Below are positions 34,527-44,835 of a stretch of DNA of 64,000 nucleotides, in pieces. The translations under genes and the position numbers were made by a program. Each line of letters starts with the position of its first letter. Position 1 is the stretch's first letter. Origin of the DNA: Zarea fungicola. Taxonomy: Eukaryota; Ascomycota; Sordariomycetes; Hypocreales; Cordycipitaceae. Location of the stretch: the NCBI GenBank assembly GCA_900169235.1, contig FWCC01000052.1:66242-130241 (forward strand), read 5' to 3'. The notes beneath the pieces are model-generated. The model ran no database searches and was not told where the DNA came from. It saw only the letters and a list, made by a program, of their open reading frames with translations.

Positions 34527-36162
34527 ATGGGTTACCTATCAAACGGCGCTGCTGCCAAGCCGGGCTCCATCCCGAAGCAAGTGTCTCTAATCACGGTATG
34601 CGTGGCTGCTCAGTCGCATAGCCCTTGCGCCGATGCTAACATAGTTAACAGTTGACATTTCAAAACTCTGCTCTAATGCTTGTAAGTTGATCGCTCAGTT
34701 GGCATTACCCTGCCGCCAGAACTAACCAGTCGCCCAATTTAGATCATGCATTACTCTCGCATTATGCCTCCCTCTGGCGACCACCGATATTTCACATCGA
34801 CAGCTGTGCTGATACAAGAAGTGATTAAATTTGCAATCTCCCTCACTGTTGCTATTTACGAAGCCTCGAAAACCTTAGCTCCGAGCACACCGGCGACAGT
34901 CTTGTTCGAGCAAATCTACAATGCCGTCTTCTCTGGCGACGGATGGAAGCTTGCGCTACCGGCCGTCTTTTACACATTGCAAAACATGCTGCAATATGTT
35001 GCTCTTGGCAACCTCGACCCTGTGCATTTTCAAGTCCTTTACCAGCTCAAGGTATGCGCAAACCACCCCATGTGCGTAATTGGCAGACGACTGCTAACAA
35101 GGACACGACCAGATCCTCACGACGGCCGTCTTTAGCGTTTGTCTTTTGAACCGATACTTGGGAATTACCCGCTGGGTTTCACTCATCATTCTCACCGCTG
35201 GCGTCTCCATCGTCTCTCTCCCCTCAGCTACCGAGTCCATCGAGTCCCTCTTCATCCACGGCGTCGCAGAGCACTTCTTCCCTCGATCGCAACACGAGCT
35301 CGGTTTCCAGCCTGACATGGAAAACAGCGAGCTTCCCGCTCACCTCAGCCGCCGTTCGGCTACGTACGAGGGAATCAATAACGACCAATTCCCATCCGAT
35401 CCCATCATGAGCTATTCGGTCGGACTCACTGCCGTCCTCATTGCAGCCACCGTGTCTGGCTTTGCTGGTGTCTACTTTGAAAAGATTCTCAAGGAATCGC
35501 CCAGCCATACCAGCGTATGGATCCGAAATCTGCAGCTTGGTGTCTATTCCATCCTGGCTGCTTTCTTTGGCGGCGTCGTGTACCAAGACGGCGCCGGAAT
35601 TCTGGAACATGGTTTCTTTGAAGGCTACAACTGGATTGTGTGGGCTACCATAGTGCTGCAGGCAGCGGGAGGCGTCATTTCCAGCATTGTCATAAGAGAT
35701 GCCGATAACATTGTTAAGAACTTTGCCACGGGCATCAGCATTGTAGTGAGCTTTGTCGCCAGCGTTTGGCTTTTTGAATTTCCCGTTACTCCTACCGTAA
35801 GTATTTATTTCTTCTTCTTCCACTATACCGGATTCTGTATTATTTTCATGCAAACAGGACGGCCCGCTGATCAATATTTTTAGTTTATAATCGGAACATC
35901 TCTAGTACTAGCTGCAGTCTGGCTATATACCGTCCCCGATCGTGTTCGTCACCGTCCAGCTCCTCTGCGCATTGCCAGCTTCGAGAAGCCCGCCATTGAG
36001 AGGATATTCACACCCGGGTCGACTCCTCGCAGCGTAGATGCGAAGCGCCTCAACATGGATCCCTTTGATGTCAAGGGCCTGGGCCTGACTTCCAGCCGTC
36101 CAAGCAGTCCCGCGCCCACACCCCGCCAAGTCGGTCGCACAAACTTGGCCAAGGAGCTATAG
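34527..36162 (+). CDS. Golgi UDP-sugar (UDP-galactose/UDP-GlcNAc type) transporter, SLC35A/Gms1 family
   Basis: Five exons: 34527-34595, 34652-34681, 34743-35051, 35113-35796 and 35884-36162. All four introns are phase 0 with standard GT...AG signals, and the product is 456 aa. Exon 2 is a 10-codon microexon (LTFQNSALML). The family signature is clear: LTFQNSALMLIMHYSRIM, ALPAVFYTLQNMLQYVALGNLDP, FQVLYQLKILTTAVFS, then SGFAGVYFEKILK, SVWIRNLQLGVYS and VIRDADNIVKNFATGISIVVS. These are the hallmarks of nucleotide-sugar transporters (Pfam Nuc_sug_transp), multi-pass Golgi or ER proteins that exchange a UDP-sugar for UMP. The luminal/cytosolic loop around residues 165-215 is longer than in the yeast Gms1 I recall, and the Ser/Pro-rich C-terminus is cytosolic. 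The substrate cannot be settled from sequence alone. Confidence 0.9.
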
Positions 36163-37191
36163 AGATTTCGGAGCGCGCATGAATTGATTCAAATTTACGA
36201 TGAAACTCATAGAACACTCGAATTGCGGTTTCGAGTTTCATGATGGAGAGGCACTAAGTTCTATTTCTTTCTTTTATTTAAAAAGGGCTTATAAAAGTAG
36301 CAATGGAGGCTTAGGATTGATACCCATGGGATGGGAAGAGGGAGCATTACTTTAGAATATAGAACGCAAACACGATGCATTATTCATCTTATTAAATTTC
36401 CATAGGTTCATTACTTCTGGTTCTTTCTGGCCAGATTTCTCCTTTCTGCAATGAAGGATTGTCACCTAGATTGCTCCATTGCACCAAGAGGCGCCAGCCA
36501 ACCACGGCCCGTTCAATAGCTTCCGTAGACCAGCGAGCTTGAGTGCTTTGGCAGGTGCGGCCCACACACACCCCAGCCACGCGCCACTTGACCCCTGGCA
36601 AACACTGAATCTCCTGGCCAACTCCAATTCCCAATAACTTTTGTTACTGAACGGCTTTTTGAGGCGCTGCAACGTTATTAATTGAGATCGGAAGTCTTCA
36701 AAACCTCTCTAAAACTCAACTTCAGGTAACTGAATTCCTATTTTCTCAGTTGCAGCCTCATTGGGCCAGATCCACTGGCCTTCTGCTAAGATTCTTCTCA
36801 CCCCCACTATCACACTTTATCAGGGACTGGAGCAGCATCAGAGTCGTGGCTGTCGAGTTTCCTTTCCTCCTCCACTGCTTGAGCTCATTTGCGAAACGAC
36901 GAAGCATTATCATTCAACGAAGTCCTCACCAGCTACTCCGTACGGTGTGCCCCTTTCACCTCTCGCTGGAATTCTACTCCTTTCAAAGCGTTTTGTTTGG
37001 GAATTAACCAACTCGGACCGAGGAACTGCATTCTTTGCCCTGCACTTGACGCTTACACGCTTGCGGAGCTACACTGCACTGGTTCTAACTCGACGTTAGA
37101 TACCGCCGCAGCATGCTCTGAATATACGATACTTGGTTTCATGAGCATCTATAGTTGATGATTACACGGTCTTGCCTTCTCATCTATCGTC
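36163..37191. other. Intergenic: transporter 3' flank and dynamin-gene promoter/leader
   Basis: An AT-rich 3' flank runs to about 36.4 kb, followed by a C/T-rich leader from about 36.75 kb to the ATG at 37192. Short frames only. Confidence 0.6.
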
Positions 37192-40100
37192 ATGCCGTCG
37201 GCTACAAACACCATCAACCGCGGCCGCAGCCGTGGCATCAAAAGAGAGCGCGACTCGCTCAACTCAAGGTCATCTGAGAATGAAATGAGCTCAGAAACAC
37301 ATCTGAACAGCATTCGTGCACCTCAGACGGCCAATTCATTATACTCGGAAGCCACGGATACGCCTGGTTCTGTGCCGCCACTCTCCTATCGCAACGGGAG
37401 GTCCGATGCACGTAAGTCACCAGCATACTTCTCACTTTCACCATTCCCGCTCTGCCGACCCACAAGCATTTGCAAACGAAAACTATATAAGCCTGCCGCT
37501 CCTTCACAACAGCTTCTAACTCTAACGTGAATGCTTTAGCAACACCGAGTGATCGCGCTGAAGACGCTGAGCCTCTCCTCCGAGAGATAAGGTCTCTCCC
37601 AAGGATGGCCCACCCCAGTACCAACGCCCAGGAAGAGGGCAGTTTCTTTCAAGAGTCATTCAAGGACATTGCTAAACGGCTAAAAGCCTTCAATGATGCT
37701 TTGGGTGAGCTTCAACAGCTCGGTGTCTCTCATGACGTGCAGCTTCCCGAGCTCGTTCTTGTTGGCGACCAGAGCGCAGGCAAATCCAGCCTCATGTCAG
37801 GCCTTGCCCAGCTGGATTTACCTCGCAGCGAAGGCACCTGCACTCGCTGCCCCCTCCACATCCGAGTATCAATGAACCCAGAGTGGTCCTGCCGTGTCTG
37901 GCTACGGAAGCAGTACACATACTGTCCACCGCAAGATGGCCGGATTTTAGAGACTGATGTTACCAATGAGGACCCCTTTTTCCCATGGAAGAGGCAGGGT
38001 GCAACCGAGGTGCACGAGTTTAAGACGATGCATGACAATACCGAAATTGAAGAAGTACTCCGCTGGGCCCAGGTGGCCATTTTGAACGACCATCAGAACC
38101 ATGCTCTCTTTGTTCCAGGTTCAGGGTCAATCGCTTGCAGCGTGCCAATCACAGAGGCCGCTGAAAGGACTGCGGCAAAGTTCTCTCCAAATATTGTGGC
38201 CCTCGAAATTAAAGGTCCAGAATTGCCAGACCTGTCTTTCTACGACATGCCTGGGATTTTCCAAAACCCAGCGGATGCGCGAGATGACTATCTCGTCTCT
38301 GTTGTTACCAATTTGTCGAAAGCCTACATTCAGCATCCCTCTGCCATAATCATGTGCTCCATGCCCATGAACTCGGACGCAGAGAATTCTTCCACCTTTG
38401 GTTTGACCAGAAAGCTTGGTGCTTCAGACAGGACCATCGGGGTCCTAACTAAGGCTGATTTGCTCCCGCCCGAGGGTGGCCATGAGCAGTGGCTCGCGAT
38501 TATGAAAGGTGAAGCTCACAAAACCGGACTGGGTTACTTCATTACATCTCGTCCCCAGGGCAAAACACTCGAAGAACTTGGGAAATGGGAGGAAGTTATG
38601 TTTGTCGAGCACGGAGTTGAGAGGTGGCCTGCATCGTTTCACGAATTTAGCGATCGGTGTGGCGTTGAGAAGCTCAAGCACTTCTTGTCAGAGAGACTCG
38701 CAGAGGCTTTTGCGATGAGGTATGACGAACACAAGATGACTGGTTTTGCATATACTAACAAAAATTAGCCTCCCCAACATCAAGAAGAAAGTAGCTGGTC
38801 GACTTGAAAAGGTCAACAATGCCTTGAAGGCTCTTCCCGAGTTACCTGCGAATATTGAGCTTGAAATTGAGGGATCTTTGATGCAATTCTCAGAGAGCTG
38901 TCGTAAGGGCATCGACGAGTTTGTGAGAGAGAGTAGCAGCCTTCCAAACTCCTTTCGCGATTGCTTGCTACATATAAAGCCCAAGTTCATCCTCAAGGAC
39001 AGAAGCGACCAGCCTGTTGTCGAAATATCCGATGACGAATCTGATGGAGCATCAATGACCATGACTACAACTCCTACTCCGACACCAAAGCGGCGTCAGT
39101 ATGAGGGACCACAAGTCACCCCTTCAAAACGTCTTCGTCTTGACAGAGTGAATGGATCATCAAATAGTCATGCTCCTTTCATCAAACCTGATGAGGCAGC
39201 AAGCCCCGTTTCGGCAATGAGTGCAACGCCACGAGCGAGACGACCGAAACTTCCAGCTCCGTTTGCTGAATACAGCTCACTCGGAAGTGGCTTCAGAACA
39301 CTAGCCCAGGTCAAGGTGGAGGTCCAGAACAAGATGAAAGCCGGCGTTCCTAATGTGATTCCAGTGGATGTGTACGAAGACATGGCTTTGGAGGCGATAC
39401 GCGTGTGGGAGCAACCCATGAAGAAATTTTTAAGAGAGACGATGATGCAACTTCACCAGAAGCTAGAAGTGAAATTGGATCAATCACTTGATCGTCTCCG
39501 AAGGCGGATGATCTATCGCGAAACAGCCAAGCATTTAAAGGCATTTCTGCACCAGCAATTGCAAAACGCGGAAGAGGCTCTCGATCTAATGTACAAAGAT
39601 GAAACACAACAGCTTCTCACATTCAACTTTGAGGCGTTCAATCAATATGTCAAGGAGGAGAGCCAGCAGCTTCGGCGCTTCCGACACCAGATGCGCTATC
39701 AGGCCATGTTCCCAGACCAATCAAAGACATCACTTGATTGGGAAAACATGACGCCCGATCAGCGATTGGCAGAAGGCAAGGAACGTGAAAAGGAAAACGC
39801 AAAACTCGGTCCGGATTCGTTTGACAGGGTCATCGACGTGATAGCCTATGTTAGAGGCTACTATCGCCTCGCCGCGCTCAGATTTGCGGATACCGTAGCA
39901 CAGCTCACGCTCTGCAGGATGATTCCAACCATTCGCTTGCGCCTGGATTGGGAGCTACGCAACCAGCTGGGTATCCGAGGCGCCGACGCGGCCATTATGT
40001 ATCAACGTCTGATGGAAGAGGACGCGGCGACGGCGACGAAGCGCGAGGCGCTCAAGGCAGAGCGCGAGAAGTTTGTGCGGGCCCTGGAGACGATCCAGAC

Positions 40101-40236
40101 GCTGGAAAACAACCCTGGAATGGACGAGAGCATGTACGACACGAGCAGTGCCTCATTTTCCTACTCATTTAGAGAACGTGCAGGGGTTGTGGACGACTCG
40201 CAGACTACGAGCGACCTTGCTAGCGGCGAGGCTTAG
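37192..40236 (+). CDS. Dynamin-family (Mx-like) GTPase with a disordered insert
   Basis: Three exons: 37192-37411, 37540-38719 and 38769-40236. The introns are 128 nt (GTAAGT...TTTAG) and 49 nt (GTATGA, perfect TACTAAC, TTAG), giving 955 aa. GTPase motifs are intact: P-loop GDQSAGKSS (149-157), DMPG (309-312) and TKAD (377-380), with LPRSEGTCTRCP as switch I. The stalk and a C-terminal GTPase effector-like region (VIAYVRGYYRLAALRFADTVAQL) follow. There is no PH domain, and the architecture is that of the Mx-like dynamins of filamentous fungi rather than Vps1 or Dnm1. About 110 N-terminal residues are basic/Ser-rich and disordered. A stalk insert (about 545-640) contains VVEISDDESD (550-559), a SUMO-interaction-like motif, and a bipartite NLS-like KRR-x10-KRLR (574-590). 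The family remodels membranes or assembles on polymers. A nuclear role here is inference. Confidence 0.88.
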
Positions 40237-40913
40237 AAGACGCGCGCGTCCTTGAATGTTGCTTTTGATGTATCGATGCGTTTTAAAGAGGAACCTTGAA
40301 CAAAGTTTCGGGGTGCTCTGTGTTAGTCGATTTACAGAGTCGGCGATACTGTTTGACCTATATTTTATACTTTTGAGCCTGATGATATTGAGCGTTTGTA
40401 TTGGCGTTTGGAAATTTCACTTGAGACTTGATGGATGAGATCAAGAAATTTGAATTTGTAAGCCAAAAGTACACAGATGAAGAATAAAACACAACTTGCT
40501 AGAGAACGAAAAGGATGCTGAAAAGGAGCTTCATTGCATTTATCGCCATGCCCTTAACTCCGTGAAATTCGGCAATTAAGTTTTAAAGTTGGGAGATGAT
40601 TCTGTTCAGTGGAGAAGAGGGGCCTTTGCGATACTTAATTCGTTGTTGAGCTTTTCAGGACGGGATGGAGTCCGCGTTGACTAAAACGAGCTGAGCTATT
40701 AGATAAAAGAAAAAGAAGAAGTCCTGATCCATTGTTTCACCATATTTTAGAAAAGTCCGCTCAACAAAAACCGCTCAGTGGCAACGTTACTTGAGCCATC
40801 ACCTCAGCCTTGTTACTTATTTTAGCCTTGGAGGAGTTGTATCATCAATAATTCATCGCCAAGTATCACTTACGCATTCTTACTGTTTTTGAAACTTGAC
40901 AGAAGAAGAAACA
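40237..40913. other. Intergenic: dynamin 3' flank and UPF0303 promoter
   Basis: AT-rich, with no frame of interest. The last 60 bp before the ATG at 40914 form an A-rich leader. Confidence 0.6.
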
Positions 40914-41692
40914 ATGTCGCAGAAGGTCTGGAAGAGAAACTTTGCCGATGGCCATGGCCTCGAACAGGTCCTGGCTGTGACCAAGAACGCCATTGGTGGT
41001 GCGGAGGTGAAGATTCAGCACCCACCAAAGGATGTAAGTTTCCTTTGCCTTTTTAAACTTGCCAATTCTTAAAAACAAAGAAGGAGAGTTTATGAAAACC
41101 GAAAAAAAAAAAAAGAAGAAAAAAAGTCACAATTCCATCCTCCCCCTTTCTTATCTATTAAAACCAAAAGACAAAGGAGAAGGGCTAATCTCGACGCAAA
41201 CCCATGGTTTAGTTTGACGAGCTCGCCGCCTCCGACTTTGGCGGCAAGGGCTTCACCCTGTCTAGCTTCACCGCCGCGGACGCCTGGGAGCTGGGCCACC
41301 TCCTCCACGCGCGTCTGGTGTCCGCATACCCGTCCCGCGCGGCCCTGATCAGCATCGGCACGACCGCGGGGCCGACGCTCTACCAGAGCGTCACGGGTCC
41401 CGGCGCGCTCCCGGACAATGAGGTCTGGGTGGCACGGAAGCGCGCGGCGGTGCTCCGGTTCGGCGTGAGCTCGTACATGCTGGGGCGCAAGTACGACGGC
41501 AACGAGGCGGCGTTTGCGGCCAAGATGGGGCTGGCGCCGGAGCAGGCGGCGCGGTATGCAATTCATGGGGGCGGCATCCCGATCCGCGTTGAGGGCGTTG
41601 AGGGCGTGGTGGCGGTTGTGGTGGTGAGTGGGCTGAAGCAGGAGGAGGATCATGGGGTGATTGCGGATGTGATTCGGGAGAATTGGGTTTGA
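40914..41692 (+). CDS. UPF0303 / HbpS-like (DUF336) family protein
   Basis: Two exons, 40914-41033 and 41213-41692, with a long 179-nt intron (GTAAGT...TTTAG) carrying an A/G-rich tract; 199 aa. The core (FTAADAWELGHLLHARL, ALISIGTTAG, ARKRAAVLRFGVSSYMLGRK, then GGGIPIRVEG and GVVAVVVVSGLKQEEDHGVI) matches the UPF0303 family, a branch of the haem-degrading/HbpS-like fold (Pfam Haem_degrading). The yeast relative, as I recall, is YBR137W. The biochemical role in fungi is poorly defined, and haem binding should not be assumed. Length fits the family. The first exon encodes a 40-residue lead-in ending at a phase-0 junction (HPPKD|FDELA). The GC content of exon 2 is noticeably higher than its surroundings. 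Confidence 0.85.
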
Positions 41693-41986
41693 GGTTTTTT
41701 GATAGTATTATTAGTATTTAAATTTGGAAGTAATTATGAAAAAGGTGGTTTTACTGGTTTTTTTTTATAAAAAAAAGAAATGTTTTATTAAATCAATCTA
41801 TCGACATAGATGATACAAAAAGTATATAGCTTTTACATTACATGGATCTAAAAATTCAGTTGGGAAGCGAATAAACGTCCCAGAATAAAGTGTACTCCCT
41901 TGCTGTTTTTTGACAAGGTAGAAGAAAGTTGAAGAAGATGGAAAGGAAAGGAAAAATAAGACAAGTAGGCCGCGGTTGTGGCTGCT
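41693..41986. other. Short convergent intergenic region
   Basis: About 290 bp of AT-rich shared 3' flank with A- and T-tracts (41757-41785). No gene seen. Confidence 0.6.
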
Positions 41987-43234
41987 CTACCATCGACTTC
42001 GGACAGGAGCAGGACGAATGGCGATGGTGACCGGGCCACTGGGCTTGGCACCGCCATTAGTTGCAGATGCCGTTGCGTTGCGGTTGGGCTGCCCGCTGAC
42101 AGTGATGCGGACCGTATTGAACGCCGTGGCTGTGCTCGTGATGTTCCTGACTTCGGGGCAGGGGCTGCCAGTGACCATGGGGGGTGGCTGGTGGTGGCAC
42201 GGTTCACCCGAGTCCTTCTTCTTGCAGATGGACTCGCCGGTGTTGATGTTGATGATGATGATTTCAATGTTGTCGCCGCCGCCGTGGCCAACGGTGCGCG
42301 TCATGGTCTGGAACTGCGTTTCCGTGGAGTTTCTCCATACAGTTGACATTACCGGCGCGGCGGTGACGGTGACGGGTGCCATGGTTTGGGTCACGTCCTG
42401 GGGGTTCTTGATGCTAATGGTAACGGGTTGTCTGGAGGAGGCGCCCTCGTTGCTGGGGGCGCTGCTGGGGGGGTTGGTAGCAGGGTCCTCTTTCTTGATG
42501 CTGACAGTCACGGGCTGGTTGTTGCTGTTGGGCGTATCAGATGCATTATTTCCAGGGGTGGCAGTCTTGGTGACAACTTCGTTGTTCTTGATGCTGACGG
42601 TGATGGGCTGCTTGCTAGGCTCTGGCTCATTGCCGACGGTCATGGTCACAGTCTCTGGTTCATTGGGGCGAGAAGGGCTCTCGCTCGGCAGAGGACGCAC
42701 AGTGATGGTGACGGGAGCTTGTTTGGGGGGGGGAGGAGCGGACGAGCTGGCCCCAACGGTGACAGTGACAGTCTCAGGCCCCTCAAGCTGCGGCGGCTGC
42801 TGCTGCTGATCGGCAGTGACAGTCTTAGTTACAACTAGTCTGTCAGGTTGCTGGCTTGTCAATGGTCGGATGGAGATTGTGACTGGCTGCTTGTTGGCGT
42901 TGGCAACTGAGTTGGGGACTGAGTTGGGGACAGCGTTGGGAGCAGGATTGGCAGGCTGGGGCCGCACGGTAACCGTGACTGCCGGTTGCTGAACAGCAGC
43001 AGTGTGAGTGACGGTGACGGTCTGGGCCGCGGGAGCAGGAGCAGTCTGTATAACAGTGACTGTTGTGGGAGCATTGGTGGCAGCAGGCTGCGTAACAGTT
43101 ACCGTGACGCCCTCGCCAGGCTTGGGGCATGGGCAGCAGTCATCGGCACGGGCGCGGAGAGGCGCAAAGCTAAATCGGGCAGAAGCCAAAGGGGCCGCCG
43201 CGAGAAGCGCCAATGTAGCAATGGCAGAATGCAT
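41987..43234 (-). CDS. Secreted VTVT/VTISI-repeat protein, Pro/Ser/Thr-rich
   Basis: A single exon of 415 aa. It starts with a canonical signal peptide (MHSAIATLALLAAAPLASA), followed by a short Cys motif (DDCCPCPKP). The rest is built from about thirteen short strand-like units of the form (P/E/T/A)-V-T-(V/I)-(T/S)-(V/I), for example GVTVTVTQ, QTVTVTHT, PVTISIRP, ETVTVTVG, PITVSIKN and PVTISIKN, separated by Pro/Asn/Ser/Gln-rich linkers likely to be O-glycosylated. A non-repeat segment near residues 310-355 includes HGGGDNIEIIIININTGESICKKK and a second Cys pair. No GPI-attachment tail is evident. It is probably a cell-wall or extracellular-matrix protein. I chose the ATG at 43234 because it gives the signal peptide; an in-frame ATG at 43354 would bury the signal behind 40 residues. 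Function unknown. Confidence 0.75.
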   Translation of the reverse strand: MHSAIATLALLAAAPLASARFSFAPLRARADDCCPCPKPGEGVTVTVTQPAATNAPTTVTVIQTAPAPAAQTVTVTHTAAVQQPAVTVTVRPQPANPAPNAVPNSVPNSVANANKQPVTISIRPLTSQQPDRLVVTKTVTADQQQQPPQLEGPETVTVTVGASSSAPPPPKQAPVTITVRPLPSESPSRPNEPETVTMTVGNEPEPSKQPITVSIKNNEVVTKTATPGNNASDTPNSNNQPVTVSIKKEDPATNPPSSAPSNEGASSRQPVTISIKNPQDVTQTMAPVTVTAAPVMSTVWRNSTETQFQTMTRTVGHGGGDNIEIIIININTGESICKKKDSGEPCHHQPPPMVTGSPCPEVRNITSTATAFNTVRITVSGQPNRNATASATNGGAKPSGPVTIAIRPAPVRSRW

Positions 43235-44188
43235 TGTGTATTTGAAGGGACTGTTGAGGGAGGATGAGAGGCGTATGAGAACAGTCGGATCAAGGCTTGA
43301 TTGTGAATGACTTGAGAGTTGATGATGAGAACTGTTTGTTAGTTGAGCGGACATGAAGATGCCTTATATCCCATCTTCCCTTGTTCATCCCAGCTCGACG
43401 GTGCCATATTAGAGAGCGGATACTTTCAATCATTGGGCAATAATGCTGAGAGTCAAGAATGCAATGAACAGTATCAAGGAGAAAGCCGACTAGGCAGTGT
43501 CAGCCCACAAGCGGCCCGACGGGATTAAGCCCTAGTGTCAAAGAATCTACAGTCTAAGTACGATGAATCACAGAAGGAAACGAAATAAAACCGCGGGGCT
43601 AGTGTCAGGGGTGCCGAATATATGGCAATATAGTGACTGCACTCTGCCCTCGTCTTGGTCCTCATTGCTGCTACTGGGACGAGGGAGGCGTCCGCTGCGG
43701 ACAGTATTGGAAGGGGGTCACGGTGTACGGAATGTGCATCCTGTGCAGTCACCAGACTAGGCATATATCGGAGGAAATCAACCACGCCATTGGAGTTAGT
43801 GGAGCATTATAGAAATAAATTGAAACTCGTAGCCGCAAGCCAAGGAGAATATTCACATTCCGATGATGGGTGAGATGAGATGAGATTAAAGCGGCGCCAA
43901 GGCCAACAGCGGAGAGCTTAGCTTAGGCAGCTCCCGAAGCGCGGCTTCTAGTTTTCCCGCGCCGCTCAGGCAGCTCTCGCGCGATTGCGCCTGGGCTGAT
44001 GAATACTCTAGTCAATACTCGTGAAACATAATCGCAAATTTTATCTACGGCGAATCCTTGTATCACCCGCCATTCTAGCATGAATTAGTACTTTCCTTTC
44101 GCGCCAAGAAACTCTCCCGCTTTTTATTCTCCTTACGCCGACTTTCCGTCACGGTCTCCTGCGGCGCATTAGCGCCAGCTCAGTCACA
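43235..44188. other. Intergenic: divergent promoters of the VTVT-repeat gene and the LAMTOR1-like gene
   Basis: About 950 bp with several short frames and no recognisable product. The segment just before 44189 is a C/T-rich leader. Confidence 0.6.
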
Positions 44189-44835
44189 ATGGGCGCCTGC
44201 CAGTCATGTCTTGGGCAGCGGGACAAGGACACTTACGATGAGGTATGTAGCGCGGGATAGGTCTTGCTGGCTGACCAGTGACGGATTGGATTTCTAACAT
44301 TTTTTTGCAAAATTATAGCAAGAGGAGAATAGACTGCTATACGACGACGATAATGCCATGCAATACGGCAGCTTCGCCGAGGGGCACGGCGGGGACGACT
44401 CCATCGAAGCCCAACGCGAGAACGAGGCGCTACAGCAAGTAGTTGCCAAAACATCAAGGTGAGCGGATGCTTTGGCTCAAATCTGCCTGTCAATGCAAGT
44501 ACCAAAGCAACTCGCGACTAATTTCTCCTTTTCCATCTAGTAACATGGTTGATATTTTCGAGATTGCGCCACAGCAACCCAACGCAGCAACGTCGGCCGG
44601 ATTTGGATACGCAGGCCAAGGCGCTCGTGTCGCGCGCTACCAGCATCTGGTATCTAAACTCTCCTCTGAGGATGTCGATCAGGCCGCTGGCATCAAAATT
44701 GACTGGTTCACCGATGACGACGTACCCGACGCGCAATCAGACCGGCCCATGAGCCTTAAGACGTTGGACAACGACGACGGCGCGCTAGTCGGAACATTTG
44801 CAGATGCAGCAGCTGCTGCAGCCACATCAGACTAG
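44189..44835 (+). CDS. LAMTOR1/Meh1-like lipidated anchor of the Ragulator/EGO complex
   Basis: Three exons: 44189-44242, 44319-44458 and 44541-44835. The introns are 76 nt (GTATGT...TATAG) and 82 nt (GTGAGC...TCTAG), and the product is 162 aa, almost the length of human LAMTOR1 (161). The N-terminus MGACQSCLG carries Gly2 for N-myristoylation and nearby Cys for palmitoylation, as in LAMTOR1. The block EENRLLYDDD and the segment NEALQQVVAKTSSNMVDIFEI align with the helices of the LAMTOR1 family (Pfam LAMTOR). This subunit tethers the Rag GTPase scaffold to the vacuolar/late endosomal membrane for TORC1 nutrient signalling. The C-terminus is acidic and Ala-rich. The short first exon encodes exactly the lipidation motif and ends at a phase-0 junction. 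Confidence 0.87.
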
